A DNA stretch of 64,000 nucleotides, taken from positions 1-64,000 of the forward strand of contig NZ_JAIWNC010000015.1 in assembly GCF_020216025.1 (NCBI RefSeq), in the 5' to 3' direction. Positions 63,419-64,000 of this stretch are shown here, piece after piece. The position numbers were made by a program, and so were the translations under genes. The first letter of the stretch is position 1, and each line of letters opens with the position of its first letter. The notes below the pieces were generated by a model. It ran no database searches and was not told the origin of the DNA. It saw only the letters and a program-made list of their open reading frames with translations. Source of the stretch: Jidongwangia harbinensis (GTDB lineage Bacteria; Actinomycetota; Actinomycetes; Mycobacteriales; Micromonosporaceae).

Positions 63419-63951
63419 GACAGCGCCTCCCGCAGCAGGATGCGGGCCCGGCGGGCCCGCGTCTTGACCGTGCTCTCCGGCACCCCGAGCAGTGCCGAGG
63501 TGTCCCGCACCGACAGCCCGTCGAGCACCATGGCCTGCAGCACCTGGCGCAGCTCCGGCGCCAGCGCCTGCAGTGCGACGCCGAGCTCGGCGCTGACCCG
63601 GCCGGCCAGGACCTCGTCCTCGGCGGCGGGTGCCGCGGCCGGTGGTGCGGCGGCGGGCGGCGGCCCGGCCAGGCGGGCGCGCCGCCGGAACGCGTCGACC
63701 AGCCGCCGGGCCGCGATGGTCCAGAGCCAGCCCACCGCGCTGCCGTCCACCGCGGCGCCGGCGAACGAGCCGGCCGCGCGCCACACCGCCAGGTACGTCT
63801 CCTGCATGACCTCGGCGACGATCTCCTCGTCGGCGCACCGGCGGCGCAGGCGCAGGGCCAGCCAGGGCGCGGTACGCCGGTACAGCTCCTCGAACGCCGC
63901 CCGGTCACCGCGCGCCGAGCGGCGGACCAGCTCCGCCTCGTCAGTAGTCAC
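63415..63951 (-). CDS. ECF-type RNA polymerase sigma factor
   Basis: A 178-residue sigma-70 family factor. Region 2 contains DEAELVRRSARGDRAAFEELYRRTAPWLALRLRRRCADEEIVAEVMQETYLAVWRAAGSF and WLWTIAARRLVDAFRRR; an Ala/Pro-rich linker follows; region 4 has LAPELRQVLQAMVLDGLSVRDTSALLGVPESTVKTRARRARILLREAL. GTG 63951 is chosen to give the common N-terminus; GTG 63993 is also possible, and upstream sequence lies at the window edge. It begins an operon with the anti-sigma factor and an ABC transporter, which are its likely targets. Confidence 0.9.
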   Translation of the reverse strand: MTTDEAELVRRSARGDRAAFEELYRRTAPWLALRLRRRCADEEIVAEVMQETYLAVWRAAGSFAGAAVDGSAVGWLWTIAARRLVDAFRRRARLAGPPPAAAPPAAAPAAEDEVLAGRVSAELGVALQALAPELRQVLQAMVLDGLSVRDTSALLGVPESTVKTRARRARILLREALS

Positions 63952-64000
63952 GTGGGGTAAGACGGCGCGGCCCGCCGCCCGGACGGCGTCCACGGTGTGT

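Overview
The window is high-GC actinobacterial chromosome. The gene order rimP-nusA-ylxR-infB-(TRM11-like)-DUF503-rbfA-nrnA-dinF-truB-ribF-rpsO-pnp-M16 protease-dapB-thyA-folA-dapA-rnj-ftsK is the conserved informational/housekeeping core of the phylum. The many GTG starts, 1-4 nt stop/start overlaps, F420-type LLM oxidoreductase and duplicated SpoIIE/two-component proteins fit a filamentous member, most likely family Micromonosporaceae (Actinoplanes/Micromonospora-like). The family is inferred from gene order and protein style, not from a marker gene. No tRNA, rRNA, CRISPR, prophage or transposase gene was seen.

Layout. 1-3300: a PadR repressor with a near-perfect palindromic operator, a DUF4081-GNAT protein, an F420-type oxidoreductase and a winged-helix regulator. 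3228-8256: a leftward DUF998 membrane protein and a NatA/NatB-type ABC exporter with its own LuxR-type two-component system. 8300-9700: MerR-like regulator, two minisatellites and an otherwise gene-poor stretch. 9706-16317: a rightward catabolic operon (amino-acid/polyamine permease, glutamine-synthetase-like ligase, aldehyde dehydrogenase, SDR, two class-I gamma-glutamyl hydrolases) that reads as a gamma-glutamylated amine (Puu-like) pathway. 16332-20979: HD protein, a 1215-residue histidine kinase/receiver/SpoIIE phosphatase/RsbW-like fusion and a convergent STAS protein. 21108-24473: map, VIT family, nucleotidyltransferase, and two ferritin-like/lipoprotein genes. 24674-35906: translation and RNA-maturation core. 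36052-41670: secreted subtilase and a hybrid sensor kinase with single-domain response regulator. 41738-55761: ribF to rnj core, interrupted by PAP2, GNAT, YcaQ-like and DUF2752 genes. 55876-60454: secreted S1 protease, DUF2784 and ftsK. 60463-63951: leftward ECF sigma/anti-sigma/ABC transporter operon.

Non-coding signals are informative here. They include four unrelated minisatellites at gene junctions (1675-1746, 8311-8425, 9396-9540, 51128-51251), a MITE-like inverted-repeat element flanked by TA inside the dinF-truB gap (34952-35008), a perfect 20-bp hairpin inside the catabolic operon (12642-12685), and hairpins in the rpsO-pnp intergenic region, one of which covers the pnp Shine-Dalgarno. 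The most system-like novelty candidates are the HK-REC-SpoIIE-RsbW/STAS module, the gamma-glutamyl amine operon with paired hydrolases, and a small ORF with a strong Shine-Dalgarno but no ATG upstream of merR.
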